Source: Cyanobacteria bacterium OH_PDB_112 (GTDB lineage Bacteria; Cyanobacteriota; Vampirovibrionia; Gastranaerophilales; CAJFVJ01). Taken from it: DNA of 13,143 bases. This document shows positions 1-7,405 of this stretch, piece after piece. The stretch is from the NCBI GenBank assembly GCA_023457295.1, contig JAEWLZ010000321.1, positions 1 through 13,143 on the forward strand, in the 5' to 3' direction. The translations under genes were made by a program, and so were the position numbers. The number at the start of each line of letters is the position of its first letter. The first letter of the stretch is position 1. The notes beneath the pieces were generated by a model. That model saw nothing but the letters and a program-made list of their open reading frames with translations, had not been told where the DNA came from and searched no databases.

Positions 1-38
1 ATCAACACCTCTTAATCATAATCTTTTTCGTTTTGAGC

Positions 39-60
39 TATAATAATATATCGGAAGGTG
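39..60 (+). promoter_or_regulatory. uvrA promoter -10 box and ribosome binding site
   Basis: A perfect TATAAT hexamer lies at 39-44. A GGAAGGTG Shine-Dalgarno-like stretch at 53-60 sits 4 bases before the ATG at 65. No good -35 hexamer is seen at the expected distance (16-21 reads TCATAA), so the -35 may be weak. The implied leader is only about 15 bases. No LexA-type operator is recognisable in the 64 bases available. Confidence 0.5.
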
Positions 61-64
61 AAAT

Positions 65-2893
65 ATGCAAGATTTTATAGAAGTAACAGGCGCAAAACAG
101 CACAACCTGAAAAACATATCGGTCAAAATACCAAAAAACCAACTTGTGGTTTTCACAGGAGTTAGCGGTTCAGGCAAAAGCTCCCTGGCTTTTGATACGA
201 TTTTTGCCGAAGGTCAAAGACGCTACATCGAAAGCCTCAACACTTATGCCAGACAGTTTTTGGGGCAATTAGACAAACCGGATGTCGAACATATCGAAGG
301 ACTTTCGCCAGCAATTTCCATTGACCAGAAATCTTCAAGCCACAATCCGCGCTCAACCGTCGGAACGGTAACTGAAATTTATGACCACCTCAGGCTTTTG
401 TTCGCACGCATAGGAACTCCACACTGCCCGCAATGCGGCAGTACCATAAACCCTCAATCTGTTGATGAAATTGTCGACAACATAATGCTTTTACCTGAAG
501 GAAGTAAAATTCAGCTTCTTGCACCTATTATTCGCGGAAAAAAAGGGGAGTATTCTGCAATTTTTAAAGAACTTTTGCAAGAAGGCTTTGCCCGCGTAAA
601 AATCGACAACACACTATATAATCTCGAAGAAGATGAAATAAAACTTACAAAAACCCACAAACACGATATATCAGTAGTTGTAGACCGTATAATAGTAAAA
701 GAAAGCGCAAAATCACGCATAGCAGATAGTGTTCAAATTGCCTTAAAAAGAGCGGACGGACTTGTAATTGTAGATAATGAAGGTGAAGAAACAATTTATT
801 CTGAAAAACTTGCATGCAACCATTGCCATTTAAGTTTTGATGAGCTTGAACCAAGAATGTTTAGTTTTAACAGTCCTTTTGGAGCTTGCGAAAAATGCTC
901 CGGACTTGGTGCTCACTATGAAGTCGACCCGAATTTAATTATTCCTGACGGCACAAAATCTCTTAAAGACGGGGCTATTTACCCATGGGCAAAAACAGGA
1001 AATGACTATTATTCTAATATTTTATGGTCACTGTCGGCACACTTCGGATTTGATATGACAATCCCTTTTGATGACCTTTCTCAAAAACATAAAGATATAA
1101 TATTAAACGGAACAGGATTAACCCGTGTCCCTCTTACTTATAAAGACTTTAAAACTAACCGTACAAAAACTTTCAATATTCCTTTCAAAGGCGTAATTCC
1201 TATGTTGAAAGGGCGTTATGACTATTCAACATCAGACTTGATTCGCGGAGATGTTGAAAAATATATGACGGCAATTACCTGCTCTGCTTGTAACGGAGCA
1301 AGATTGAAGCCATTTCCTTTAGCTGTTACGATTAACGAAAAAAACATCTTCGATATCTGCTCAATGCCCATTGATGAGGCTTACGATTTTATTTCGGGAC
1401 TATTTTTAACTTTAAATAAGCACCAAATGAAAATCGCCCAGAAACTTCTGACAGAAATTCGCGAAAGGCTAAAATTCTTACTTGATGTAGGATTGGGGTA
1501 TCTTTCTCTTTCACGCTCATCAAACACCTTATCAGGCGGAGAAGCCCAGCGCATAAGACTTGCAACCCAAATAGGTTCAGGGCTTTCAGGAGTCTTATAT
1601 GTTCTTGATGAGCCAAGCATAGGGCTTCATCAGGTAAATAATAATCAACTTCTTAATACTCTAATAAAACTTAGAAACCTCGGAAATACATTGATTGTAG
1701 TGGAACATGATGAAGAAACAATAAACAAGGCCGACTGGATTATCGATATCGGACCAAAAGCAGGTCAACACGGAGGAGAAATCGTTGCAGAAGGTACTTT
1801 ATCCACTATAAAAAATACAGAAAAATCCCTTACAGGGCAGTATCTTAGCGGTAAAAAACAAATTGCTGTTCCCAAAACCCGCCGTGAAGGCAACGGACTT
1901 AAATTAAAAATTAAAAATGCGCACCTTAACAACCTTAAAAACCTTGACCTTGAAATTCCTATGGGAAAAATAGTTACGGTTACAGGCGTAAGCGGGTCCG
2001 GCAAATCTACTTTGATTTTTGAGCTTTTAAGCAAGTACGCAATCCATAAACTTCGTAAAAATACTCCAAAACCTCAAGGAATTGACAAAATAGAAGGATT
2101 GGAAGAAATCGACAAAATTATAGACATAGACCAATCCCCGATAGGAAGAACTCCAAGAAGCAACCCCGCAACATATACAGGTGTTTTTGGCGACATCAGA
2201 GATATTTTCGCAATGACAAATGAAGCAAAACTCCGCGGTTACAAAGCGGGAAGATTCAGCTTCAACGTCAAAGGCGGACGCTGCGAAGCCTGCTCGGGCG
2301 ACGGCATCATAAAAATTGAGATGAACTTCCTGCCTGATGTTTACGTACCCTGCGAAGTCTGCCAAGGTAAACGCTACAACAGAGAAACTCTTCAGGTAAA
2401 ATACAAAGGCAAATCCATTAACGATGTCCTTGAAATGACTGTCGCGGAAGCCTTAGACTTCTTTGAAAACATTCCGAAAATCAAAAATAAGCTCCAAACC
2501 CTAAACGATGTAGGTCTTGATTATATTCATTTGGGACAAAGTGCCACAACTCTCTCAGGTGGCGAAGCCCAGCGAGTTAAGCTTGCAACCGAACTGCTAA
2601 AACGCCCCACCGGCAAGACTCTTTACCTGCTTGATGAGCCTTCTGTCGGACTTCACTGGCATGATTTGAACAAACTTGCAACAATATTGCATCGTCTTGC
2701 AGATAACGGCAATACTATTGTTATAATTGAGCATAACCTTGATTTAATAAAGATTTCAGACCATATAATCGACCTTGGACCTCATGGAGGAGCGGGCGGC
2801 GGATATATTGTCGCGCAAGGAACCCCGGAAGAAATTGCGCAAAACAAAGATTCCTTTACAGGAATGTATTTGAAAGAAGTTTTAGAAAAATAA
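65..2893 (+). CDS. uvrA: UvrABC excinuclease subunit A (UvrA)
   Basis: UvrA is the damage-sensing ATPase of bacterial nucleotide excision repair; it dimerises, loads UvrB at lesions and is then released. The 942 residues match the usual family length (about 940). Both ABC ATPase modules are complete: Walker A GVSGSGKSS at 32-40 and GVSGSGKST at 641-649, signatures LSGGEAQR at 489-496 and 830-837, and Walker B LYVLDEPS at 511-518 and LYLLDEPS at 853-860. Two zinc modules are intact: C251/C254 with C275/C278, and C740/C743 with C763/C766. The second sits after the RCEAC motif and belongs to the DNA-binding zinc finger. A further CPQC pair is at 121-124. The ATG at 65 has a Shine-Dalgarno sequence and starts directly before the conserved IEVTGAKQHNLKN N-terminus. 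The gene appears monocistronic: uvrB is not adjacent and the next plus-strand gene is 393 bases away. Identity is near certain. Confidence 0.98.
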   Translation: MQDFIEVTGAKQHNLKNISVKIPKNQLVVFTGVSGSGKSSLAFDTIFAEGQRRYIESLNTYARQFLGQLDKPDVEHIEGLSPAISIDQKSSSHNPRSTVGTVTEIYDHLRLLFARIGTPHCPQCGSTINPQSVDEIVDNIMLLPEGSKIQLLAPIIRGKKGEYSAIFKELLQEGFARVKIDNTLYNLEEDEIKLTKTHKHDISVVVDRIIVKESAKSRIADSVQIALKRADGLVIVDNEGEETIYSEKLACNHCHLSFDELEPRMFSFNSPFGACEKCSGLGAHYEVDPNLIIPDGTKSLKDGAIYPWAKTGNDYYSNILWSLSAHFGFDMTIPFDDLSQKHKDIILNGTGLTRVPLTYKDFKTNRTKTFNIPFKGVIPMLKGRYDYSTSDLIRGDVEKYMTAITCSACNGARLKPFPLAVTINEKNIFDICSMPIDEAYDFISGLFLTLNKHQMKIAQKLLTEIRERLKFLLDVGLGYLSLSRSSNTLSGGEAQRIRLATQIGSGLSGVLYVLDEPSIGLHQVNNNQLLNTLIKLRNLGNTLIVVEHDEETINKADWIIDIGPKAGQHGGEIVAEGTLSTIKNTEKSLTGQYLSGKKQIAVPKTRREGNGLKLKIKNAHLNNLKNLDLEIPMGKIVTVTGVSGSGKSTLIFELLSKYAIHKLRKNTPKPQGIDKIEGLEEIDKIIDIDQSPIGRTPRSNPATYTGVFGDIRDIFAMTNEAKLRGYKAGRFSFNVKGGRCEACSGDGIIKIEMNFLPDVYVPCEVCQGKRYNRETLQVKYKGKSINDVLEMTVAEALDFFENIPKIKNKLQTLNDVGLDYIHLGQSATTLSGGEAQRVKLATELLKRPTGKTLYLLDEPSVGLHWHDLNKLATILHRLADNGNTIVIIEHNLDLIKISDHIIDLGPHGGAGGGYIVAQGTPEEIAQNKDSFTGMYLKEVLEK

Positions 2894-2908
2894 CAATTTA
2901 TAAGCAAC

Positions 2909-2929
2909 AAAAAAGGGCTTTTATAGCCC
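2909..2929 (-). terminator. Rho-independent-type terminator reading on the minus strand
   Basis: GGGCT at 2915-2919 pairs with AGCCC at 2925-2929 across a 5-base loop. On the minus strand the stem is followed by six T residues (A-tract at 2909-2914 of the plus strand). On the plus strand no T-tract follows the stem, so it is not a good terminator for uvrA. The stem is short (5 bp), hence moderate confidence. No recognisable gene ends here on the minus strand. Confidence 0.5.
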
Positions 2930-3002
2930 CCAAAATGAACACTTACCATAAACCTAACTTGTAATTTTCCCCTTGATATAACCCCATTTATTTTTTGTTT
3001 TC

Positions 3003-3022
3003 ATATTTATATAAAAACAATC
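3003..3022 (-). repeat. 20-base motif, copy 1 (second copy at 8700-8719)
   Basis: This stretch and 8700-8719 agree at 19 of 20 positions and share an uninterrupted 16-mer, which reads GATTGTTTTTATATAA on the minus strand. Copy 2 lies in the upstream region of the minus-strand gene starting at 8667. Copy 1 lies upstream, on the same strand, of the minus-strand terminator at 2909-2929. That parallel suggests a promoter-like role, but the motif is AT-rich and a chance match in 13 kb is not excluded. Confidence 0.3.
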
Positions 3023-3085
3023 TTAAAGAAATAATTGCCTCAAAGCTTCAGCAGAAGGAATGATGAAATTTTAATAATATATATT

Positions 3086-3141
3086 TTTTCAATATTTTTT
3101 GCCTAAGTAATAATTAAAATAAATACAAAAAATATTGAAAA
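3086..3141. repeat. Perfect 16-bp inverted repeat with 24-base spacer
   Basis: The arm TTTTCAATATTTTTTG (3086-3101) is exactly complementary to 3126-3141. The spacer is 3102-3125. Neither arm is followed by a T-tract that would make a normal terminator, and each arm has only three G/C bases. It lies about 100 bases upstream of the promoter of the 3287 operon, so an operator or a remnant of a small mobile element are both possible. Confidence 0.6.
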
Positions 3142-3236
3142 TTCGTATTGTAAATAATTGTTAAAAACTCAAAATATTCAACTTCGCAAAAATTGACCAC
3201 ATGGACGAATAAAACCAACCATAAGATAGATAAAAC

Positions 3237-3265
3237 TTGACACCAATAAAGGGTATTATGATAGT
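3237..3265 (+). promoter_or_regulatory. Promoter of the FlgM-like/TPR/YkgJ-type operon
   Basis: A consensus -35 TTGACA (3237-3242) is followed 17 bases later by GATAGT (3260-3265, 4 of 6 matches to TATAAT). Alternative -10 calls such as TATGAT at 3257-3262 give poorer spacing. Transcription would start near 3272, just before the GGGGGGAG Shine-Dalgarno stretch (3275-3282) of the ATG at 3287, giving a leader of about 15 bases. No sigma-28 type promoter is evident. Confidence 0.5.
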
Positions 3266-3277
3266 ACCAATAAAGGG
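3242..3277 (+). repeat. 12-base direct repeat spanning the promoter and RBS
   Basis: ACCAATAAAGGG occurs at 3242-3253 and again at 3266-3277, exactly 24 bases apart. The first copy starts at the last base of the -35 box and the second contains the start of the Shine-Dalgarno sequence, so the -10 region lies between them. This is either a tandem operator for a regulator, about two helical turns apart, or the trace of a small duplication. Confidence 0.6.
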
Positions 3278-3286
3278 GGGAGTATC

Positions 3287-3643
3287 ATGCTAAATGAATT
3301 AAATCCAAACTTAGCATCAAGTCTTTTAAGCGGTTCTTTATCAGGTCAAAATGTTTCGTCTGTAACAAATGTATTGAAAAAAGCTTACGGAACAGAAACA
3401 GAGACTAAAGACCTTATTGATGAAGGAAAAATTTCCGAAGAAGCTTTAATCAAATATCAAACAGAACAAGAAATAAATTATTACAAATCTCTAATGAAAG
3501 AAATGCTGGGAACAGAGGAGGAATCTTCCGATGAGATTTCTGATTTAATAAAAATGGTTAAATCAGGAGATTACAATATAGATGATTCTACTCTTGCAAA
3601 CTCTATTTTAAATGATATTGATGCCGGTGATTTATTAGGATAA
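3287..3643 (+). CDS. Small acidic protein with FlgM-like C-terminus
   Basis: This 118-residue protein has no signal peptide or membrane segment. It is rich in Ser, Glu, Asp, Leu and Ile and looks soluble and partly disordered. Residues 84-109 (EISDLIKMVKSGDYNIDDST, then LANSIL) match the pattern of the FlgM C-terminus: a helix, then G-x-Y-x-(V/I)-D and a helix starting (I/L)A. In known FlgM this part binds the flagellar sigma factor FliA/sigma-28. The length is slightly above the usual roughly 100 residues. The middle segment 43-74 (LIDEGKISEEALIKYQTEQE onward) is predicted helical and I do not recognise it. The ATG at 3287 is chosen for its strong GGGGGGAG ribosome site. It is the first gene of a tight operon, with 9 bases to the next start. 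The coding call is solid; the FlgM relation is pattern-based inference, and no flagellar gene is in the window to support it. Confidence 0.82.
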   Translation: MLNELNPNLASSLLSGSLSGQNVSSVTNVLKKAYGTETETKDLIDEGKISEEALIKYQTEQEINYYKSLMKEMLGTEEESSDEISDLIKMVKSGDYNIDDSTLANSILNDIDAGDLLG

Positions 3644-3652
3644 AAATAAAAA

Positions 3653-4930
3653 ATGCAGGTGCCAACAATTCAGGAAATAAAATCAGTCATTAATCTTTCG
3701 CCAGAAGCATTGGCTGAAGCCCCTTTACATATGGAAGGAAAAAGGAAAGAATCCGAAATTTTTTCTTTGGGGCTGAGGTTTTTTAAATACAAAAGACTGG
3801 ATTTGTCTTTGGTATTTTTTAATAAAGTAATTGAAATAAATGACAAAAATGCGCAAGCATACGTAAATATAGGCAATATTTACTATGAACACGGTCAAAT
3901 TGACATCGCCGCAAACTTTTGGAAATATGCCCTAAGCATAGATGCCACAATAGAAAAAGCCTACCTCAATTTGGGCAACTATTATTATAAAAAAGGAAAT
4001 ATAGACCAAGCGATTTCTTATTGGCTGATTTTACAGTCCATAAGCCCAACTGAAAACAATTCTTTATTCAATTTGGGAGTAAGCTACGGAGAAAAAAATG
4101 AACTTTTGCTATCTCTTTTTTATTTTGAAAAATATTTGGCAAAAGCCATTACTCAAAAAGGGTCTTATCATTACGAAAAAGCCGCTAAAAAAGTTTGGGA
4201 TCATAAAGTCGCTGCAAAACACAACTTTAACATAGGCCTAAAGCTGCAACGCAGAAAAAGCTATCCCAGAGCATTAAAAGCCTACATTAAAACCATTAAA
4301 GCTTATCCAAACCACATAAAAGGTAATATAAACGCGGGCAGCATCTGTTATCTTAATGACAAACTGGAAAATGCGGTAAAATTTTGGAACAATGTTCTCA
4401 TTTTAGAACCTTATAATGAACAAAATCTAGTTAATATAGCTATTGCTTATGATCGAATGGATAAACATTCCTATGCTTTTTGTCTTTATAACAGATATCT
4501 TCGGACACAAGAAAATCACAGTACATTTGAAATAGTAAAAATTAAAGACAGATTAAAAATTCTTGAAAAAAATCTAGAAGATAGAAATACATTTTATAAT
4601 CTGCATTATACAAAAGCTGAAGAATTTTTCAGAAAAAAAGATTTTTTGAATGCTTGCTCAGAATATGAAAATTGCTTGATGCTAAAACCCGATAATGAAG
4701 AACTGGAAGAAAAAATTGAGCGCATTCGCTCTGCCTTGTATCCTGAAGCAAACCTTGCGATTGCCTACATAAAAACAGGGAAAAAAGCTTTAAGAAACTC
4801 AGAAATTTTATCTGCCGTAGAACATTTTAGAGCTGCATACAATCTTAACCCTAATGAAGAAAGTCTTAGCGAAATTAAAGAAAATATGGCAAAATGTGTT
4901 AGAATATTAAAGAAAATAGGCAAACTTTAA
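3653..4930 (+). CDS. Tetratricopeptide-repeat (TPR) protein
   Basis: A 425-residue protein built almost wholly from TPR helix pairs, a scaffold for protein-protein contacts. Clear repeats cover about 33-66, 67-100 (AYVNIGNIYYEHGQIDIAAN), 101-134 (AYLNLGNYYYKKGNIDQAIS), 135-165, 188-221, 222-255, 256-285, 317-350 and 371-404. The repeats show the W/L-G-Y-A-P type spacing with Asn-rich starts. There is no signal peptide or membrane helix, so it is probably cytoplasmic. Only 9 bases separate it from the stop of the FlgM-like gene. No strong Shine-Dalgarno lies close to the ATG (an AGGA at 3637-3640 is 12 bases away), which points to translational coupling. It is followed after 8 bases by the CxxCxxCC gene. 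Its partner is unknown; the neighbours suggest it works with one or both products. The TPR call is strong and no specific function can be assigned. Confidence 0.92.
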   Translation: MQVPTIQEIKSVINLSPEALAEAPLHMEGKRKESEIFSLGLRFFKYKRLDLSLVFFNKVIEINDKNAQAYVNIGNIYYEHGQIDIAANFWKYALSIDATIEKAYLNLGNYYYKKGNIDQAISYWLILQSISPTENNSLFNLGVSYGEKNELLLSLFYFEKYLAKAITQKGSYHYEKAAKKVWDHKVAAKHNFNIGLKLQRRKSYPRALKAYIKTIKAYPNHIKGNINAGSICYLNDKLENAVKFWNNVLILEPYNEQNLVNIAIAYDRMDKHSYAFCLYNRYLRTQENHSTFEIVKIKDRLKILEKNLEDRNTFYNLHYTKAEEFFRKKDFLNACSEYENCLMLKPDNEELEEKIERIRSALYPEANLAIAYIKTGKKALRNSEILSAVEHFRAAYNLNPNEESLSEIKENMAKCVRILKKIGKL

Positions 4931-4938
4931 TTTAATAA

Positions 4939-5376
4939 ATGAAAAAATTTTCAGAAAATTTCAAAGACAATCTACGCAGGTTTTTTTACGGAAAAATTCT
5001 ACAAAAAAAATACCTCAGAAAAGGCTCCTGCCATGGATGCGGAAGATGCTGTCAAAAAATTTATGTAAGACATGCAAAGGATGTCATAAAAACCGAAGAA
5101 GAATTTGAAAAATTAAAAACGCTTCACTTTTTTTACGGGTATTTAAAAGTTGTAGACAAAGACAGAACAGGGCTTATTTTTGAATGTTCAAAACTGGATA
5201 AAGAAACAGGAAAATGTACAGCATATAAAACTCGTCCCGTTTTATGCAGACAATATCCACAAGAAGAAATTTTTATGATGGGCGGCAGCATTACAGAACA
5301 CTGCGGTTTTAGTTTTGAGCCAATTGAAAAATTTGATGAAGTATTCAAAAAAATCTTGTCAAAACACAAAAAATAG
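4939..5376 (+). CDS. YkgJ-family CxxCxxCC metal-binding protein
   Basis: A 145-residue cysteine-rich protein of the YkgJ / UPF0153 type, predicted to chelate zinc or an iron-sulfur cluster. The signature is complete: C31-x2-C34-x2-C37-C38 (CHGCGRCC), then C83, C93 in GKCTAYKTRP, C103 in RPVLCRQYP, and C122. The N-terminal 30 residues are basic (KKFSENFKDNLRRFFYGK) and could bind RNA, DNA or membrane. The related Cys pattern also occurs in the larger flagellin lysine methylase FliB, but this protein is far too short for that enzyme. The ATG at 4939 lies 8 bases after the TPR stop with no obvious Shine-Dalgarno sequence, so coupling is likely. It is the third and last gene of the operon, and no clear terminator follows. 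Family assignment is confident; biochemical role is unknown for the family in general. Confidence 0.9.
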   Translation: MKKFSENFKDNLRRFFYGKILQKKYLRKGSCHGCGRCCQKIYVRHAKDVIKTEEEFEKLKTLHFFYGYLKVVDKDRTGLIFECSKLDKETGKCTAYKTRPVLCRQYPQEEIFMMGGSITEHCGFSFEPIEKFDEVFKKILSKHKK

Positions 5377-5524
5377 CGGCAATTAACCTTTAAATTTTTC
5401 CTTTTTTCTTGAAATAATTTATATCAAAGCATAAGTTGTAAATTATTGAAGACTCTTTTTACTTATTTTAATAAAATTCTTCTTTTAAAATACTCTTTTT
5501 AAATTAGATTATTTTAAAAAAATC

Positions 5525-5588
5525 TTTGCACTCAAAACATATGAGTATTAAAATAAAGAATGTAGTAAAAATTTTTTAAAAGGTTAAT
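5525..5588 (+). promoter_or_regulatory. Probable korAB promoter and ribosome binding site
   Basis: TTTGCA (5525-5530) and TAAAAT (5549-5554) with an 18-base spacer form a fair sigma-70 type promoter. AAAAGG (5578-5583) lies 8 bases before the ATG at 5592. The 215-base gap before korA is very AT-rich and contains no other convincing feature, including no clear terminator for the preceding operon, so read-through from 5376 cannot be excluded. Confidence 0.4.
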
Positions 5589-5591
5589 AAA

Positions 5592-7394
5592 ATGAAAAAT
5601 CTGACTATCAGAATTTGCGGAACAGCAGGTGAAGGAGTTATAAGTTCGGGGGATATATTTGCGCTTGCAGTAGCAAGAAGCGGTTATTACGTAACTACTT
5701 TCAGGTCATTCCCTTCTGAGATAAGAGGACACGGACAATGTTCCTTTCAGCTAAAAGTTAGTGATGAAAAAGCTTTTACTTGCGGACTCAAAACAGATGT
5801 TTTGATAGGACTCAATGAACAAGCCATCGAAGATAACTTAAAACTGCTTAGGCCCGGAAGCATCCTGATTTTAGATTCAGATGTTGTTGCAAATAAATAC
5901 CAGGAAAATTGCGACATTATAAAATACAGAATACCTATAACTTCTATCGCTGAAGAAAGCGCGTCTTTGCGTTCCAAAAACATGGTAGCAATAGGGGTTA
6001 TGGCTGGTCTTGTTCCTCAATTGGGACTAAAAGATCAATTAAAAGAAGATATCAAATCGCGTTATGCAAAAAAATCTCAAAAAATAATTGAAGAAAATAT
6101 AAAAGCCTTTGAAGAAGGTTATAACTATGCCTTGGAAAAACTTACAAGAGAAGATAACCTTACTTCGATTACTATGCAAAAAACAGGTAAAAAACTTATT
6201 ATGAGCGGTAATGAAGCTATTGCTCTTGCATCAATCGTAGCAGGATGCAGATTTTATGCAGGTTACCCTATTACTCCCGCCACAGAAATTATGGAATGGC
6301 TTGCTCTTGAAATGCCTAAAGTAAACGGTACAATGCTTCAATGTGAAGACGAAATTGCAGCGGTTACTGCCGCAATAGGCGCTTCCTATGGCGGGGTCAA
6401 ATCAATGACAGCAACAAGCGGACCCGGTTTTTCTTTAATGTCAGAAGCTTTGGGTCTTGCTTCAATGGCAGAACTTCCGCTTGTAATTGTTGATGTTCAA
6501 AGAGGTGGCCCAAGCACGGGACTTCCTACAAAAACAGAACAAAGCGACCTTAATATGGCTATCTACGGAACTCATGGCGAAGCACCAAAAATAGTTATAG
6601 CTCCTATGAATGTCGAAGACTGCTTTTATCAGACAATAAATGCTTTTAATTTTGCGGAAAAATATCAACTGCCGGTTATACTTCTTTCTGATGCCGCAAT
6701 AGGCCAAAGAAAAGAATGTGTTGACGAAATTGATATTTCAAAAATAAAAATCGAAAACCGTCTACGACACGACAGAGAAAATGATAAAGGTCTTTATGTA
6801 AGATACAAAAATACCATAAACGGAATATCTCCTATTTCAAGCCCCGGGGATAACGGGGGCGCATACGTTGCAACGGGATTGGAACATACGGAAGCATGTA
6901 GACCCACTCCTGATGCGGCTGTCCATAAAATGATGATGGAAAAACGCTTCAAAAAACTTGAAACCGCCGCATGTGATTTTATTCCGGCAAAAACTTACGG
7001 TCCTGATGATGCCAAAATCGGCATTATTACTTGGGGAGGAACAACCGGTGCGGTTTTGGAAGCGGTAGATATCGCAAAAGAAAAAGGTTACAAAATTCAG
7101 GCGCTTTATCCAAGAACAATTTATCCTGTTCCAAATGAATGGCTTAACTCTTTTATTTCCGGAAAGGATATGATTCTTGTAGCAGAAGCAAACTATACCG
7201 CACAACTTTTGCATAACCTTGTTTACAGGCTTAATAAAATCAACAAAGATATAAAACTTTTTGAAGTTCTTAAATATAATGGAGAACCATTTAGCGCAAT
7301 AGAAATTTTTGAAAAAGTAGATAAGGTAATAAGAGAACAAATGCTCAGATATACAGTAATGGAATCCGAAAACGATTATTCATACAAATTTTAA
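5592..7394 (+). CDS. korA: 2-oxoacid:ferredoxin oxidoreductase, fused gamma-alpha subunit (KorA type)
   Basis: With KorB, this enzyme oxidatively decarboxylates a 2-oxoacid with CoA and passes electrons to ferredoxin, in the cytoplasm. The 600 residues hold two fused domains. Residues 1-185 are the gamma domain (GTAGEGVISSGDIFALAVAR at 10-29, FRSFPSEIRGHGQCSFQLK). Residues 200-600 are the alpha (pyrimidine-binding) domain with the hallmark YPITPATE at 225-232, SGPGFSLMSEA at 276-286 and QRGGPSTGLPTKTEQSDL at 303-320. The fusion and length fit the two-subunit 2-oxoglutarate (KorAB-like) enzymes better than four-subunit pyruvate enzymes, but substrate cannot be fixed from sequence: 2-oxoglutarate is likeliest, with pyruvate or branched 2-oxoacids possible. 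The ATG at 5592 has AAAAGG upstream. korB starts 11 bases after the stop, so they form an operon. No ferredoxin-like delta subunit gene is adjacent. Confidence 0.93.
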   Translation: MKNLTIRICGTAGEGVISSGDIFALAVARSGYYVTTFRSFPSEIRGHGQCSFQLKVSDEKAFTCGLKTDVLIGLNEQAIEDNLKLLRPGSILILDSDVVANKYQENCDIIKYRIPITSIAEESASLRSKNMVAIGVMAGLVPQLGLKDQLKEDIKSRYAKKSQKIIEENIKAFEEGYNYALEKLTREDNLTSITMQKTGKKLIMSGNEAIALASIVAGCRFYAGYPITPATEIMEWLALEMPKVNGTMLQCEDEIAAVTAAIGASYGGVKSMTATSGPGFSLMSEALGLASMAELPLVIVDVQRGGPSTGLPTKTEQSDLNMAIYGTHGEAPKIVIAPMNVEDCFYQTINAFNFAEKYQLPVILLSDAAIGQRKECVDEIDISKIKIENRLRHDRENDKGLYVRYKNTINGISPISSPGDNGGAYVATGLEHTEACRPTPDAAVHKMMMEKRFKKLETAACDFIPAKTYGPDDAKIGIITWGGTTGAVLEAVDIAKEKGYKIQALYPRTIYPVPNEWLNSFISGKDMILVAEANYTAQLLHNLVYRLNKINKDIKLFEVLKYNGEPFSAIEIFEKVDKVIREQMLRYTVMESENDYSYKF

Positions 7395-7405
7395 GGAATA
7401 AAAAA

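Larger units (their letters stand above)
2894..3286. other. 393-base AT-rich intergenic region with several structures
   Basis: No plausible plus-strand gene lies here. From left to right I see a hairpin with a T-tract only on the minus strand (2909-2929), two very short minus-strand reading frames of 14 and 16 codons (2943-2987 and 2954-3004) without a convincing ribosome binding site, a 20-base motif that recurs near 8700 (3003-3022), a perfect 16-bp inverted repeat (3086-3101 with 3126-3141), and the promoter region of the 3287 gene (3237-3286). The gap is long for a region whose other gaps are 8 to 215 bases. A small minus-strand RNA or a decayed gene is possible. Confidence 0.6.

Noticed and set aside
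2027..2365. 112-codon minus-strand open frame inside uvrA
   Set aside because: It is a shadow of the highly conserved second UvrA ATPase and zinc region and resembles no family.
5483..5519. Inverted repeat TTTTAAAATA / TATTTTAAAA before korA
   Set aside because: It consists only of A and T and TTTTAAAA is self-complementary, so it carries little information.
5382..5588. Ten-base inverted repeat (5382-5391 with 5579-5588) including the korA ribosome site
   Set aside because: The arms are 187 bases apart in very AT-rich DNA, so a chance match is likely; pairing would also need read-through from the previous operon.
6837..7340. 167-codon minus-strand open frame
   Set aside because: It lies wholly inside korA, its translation is low-complexity Phe/Cys/Asn-rich, and the korA frame is clearly conserved.
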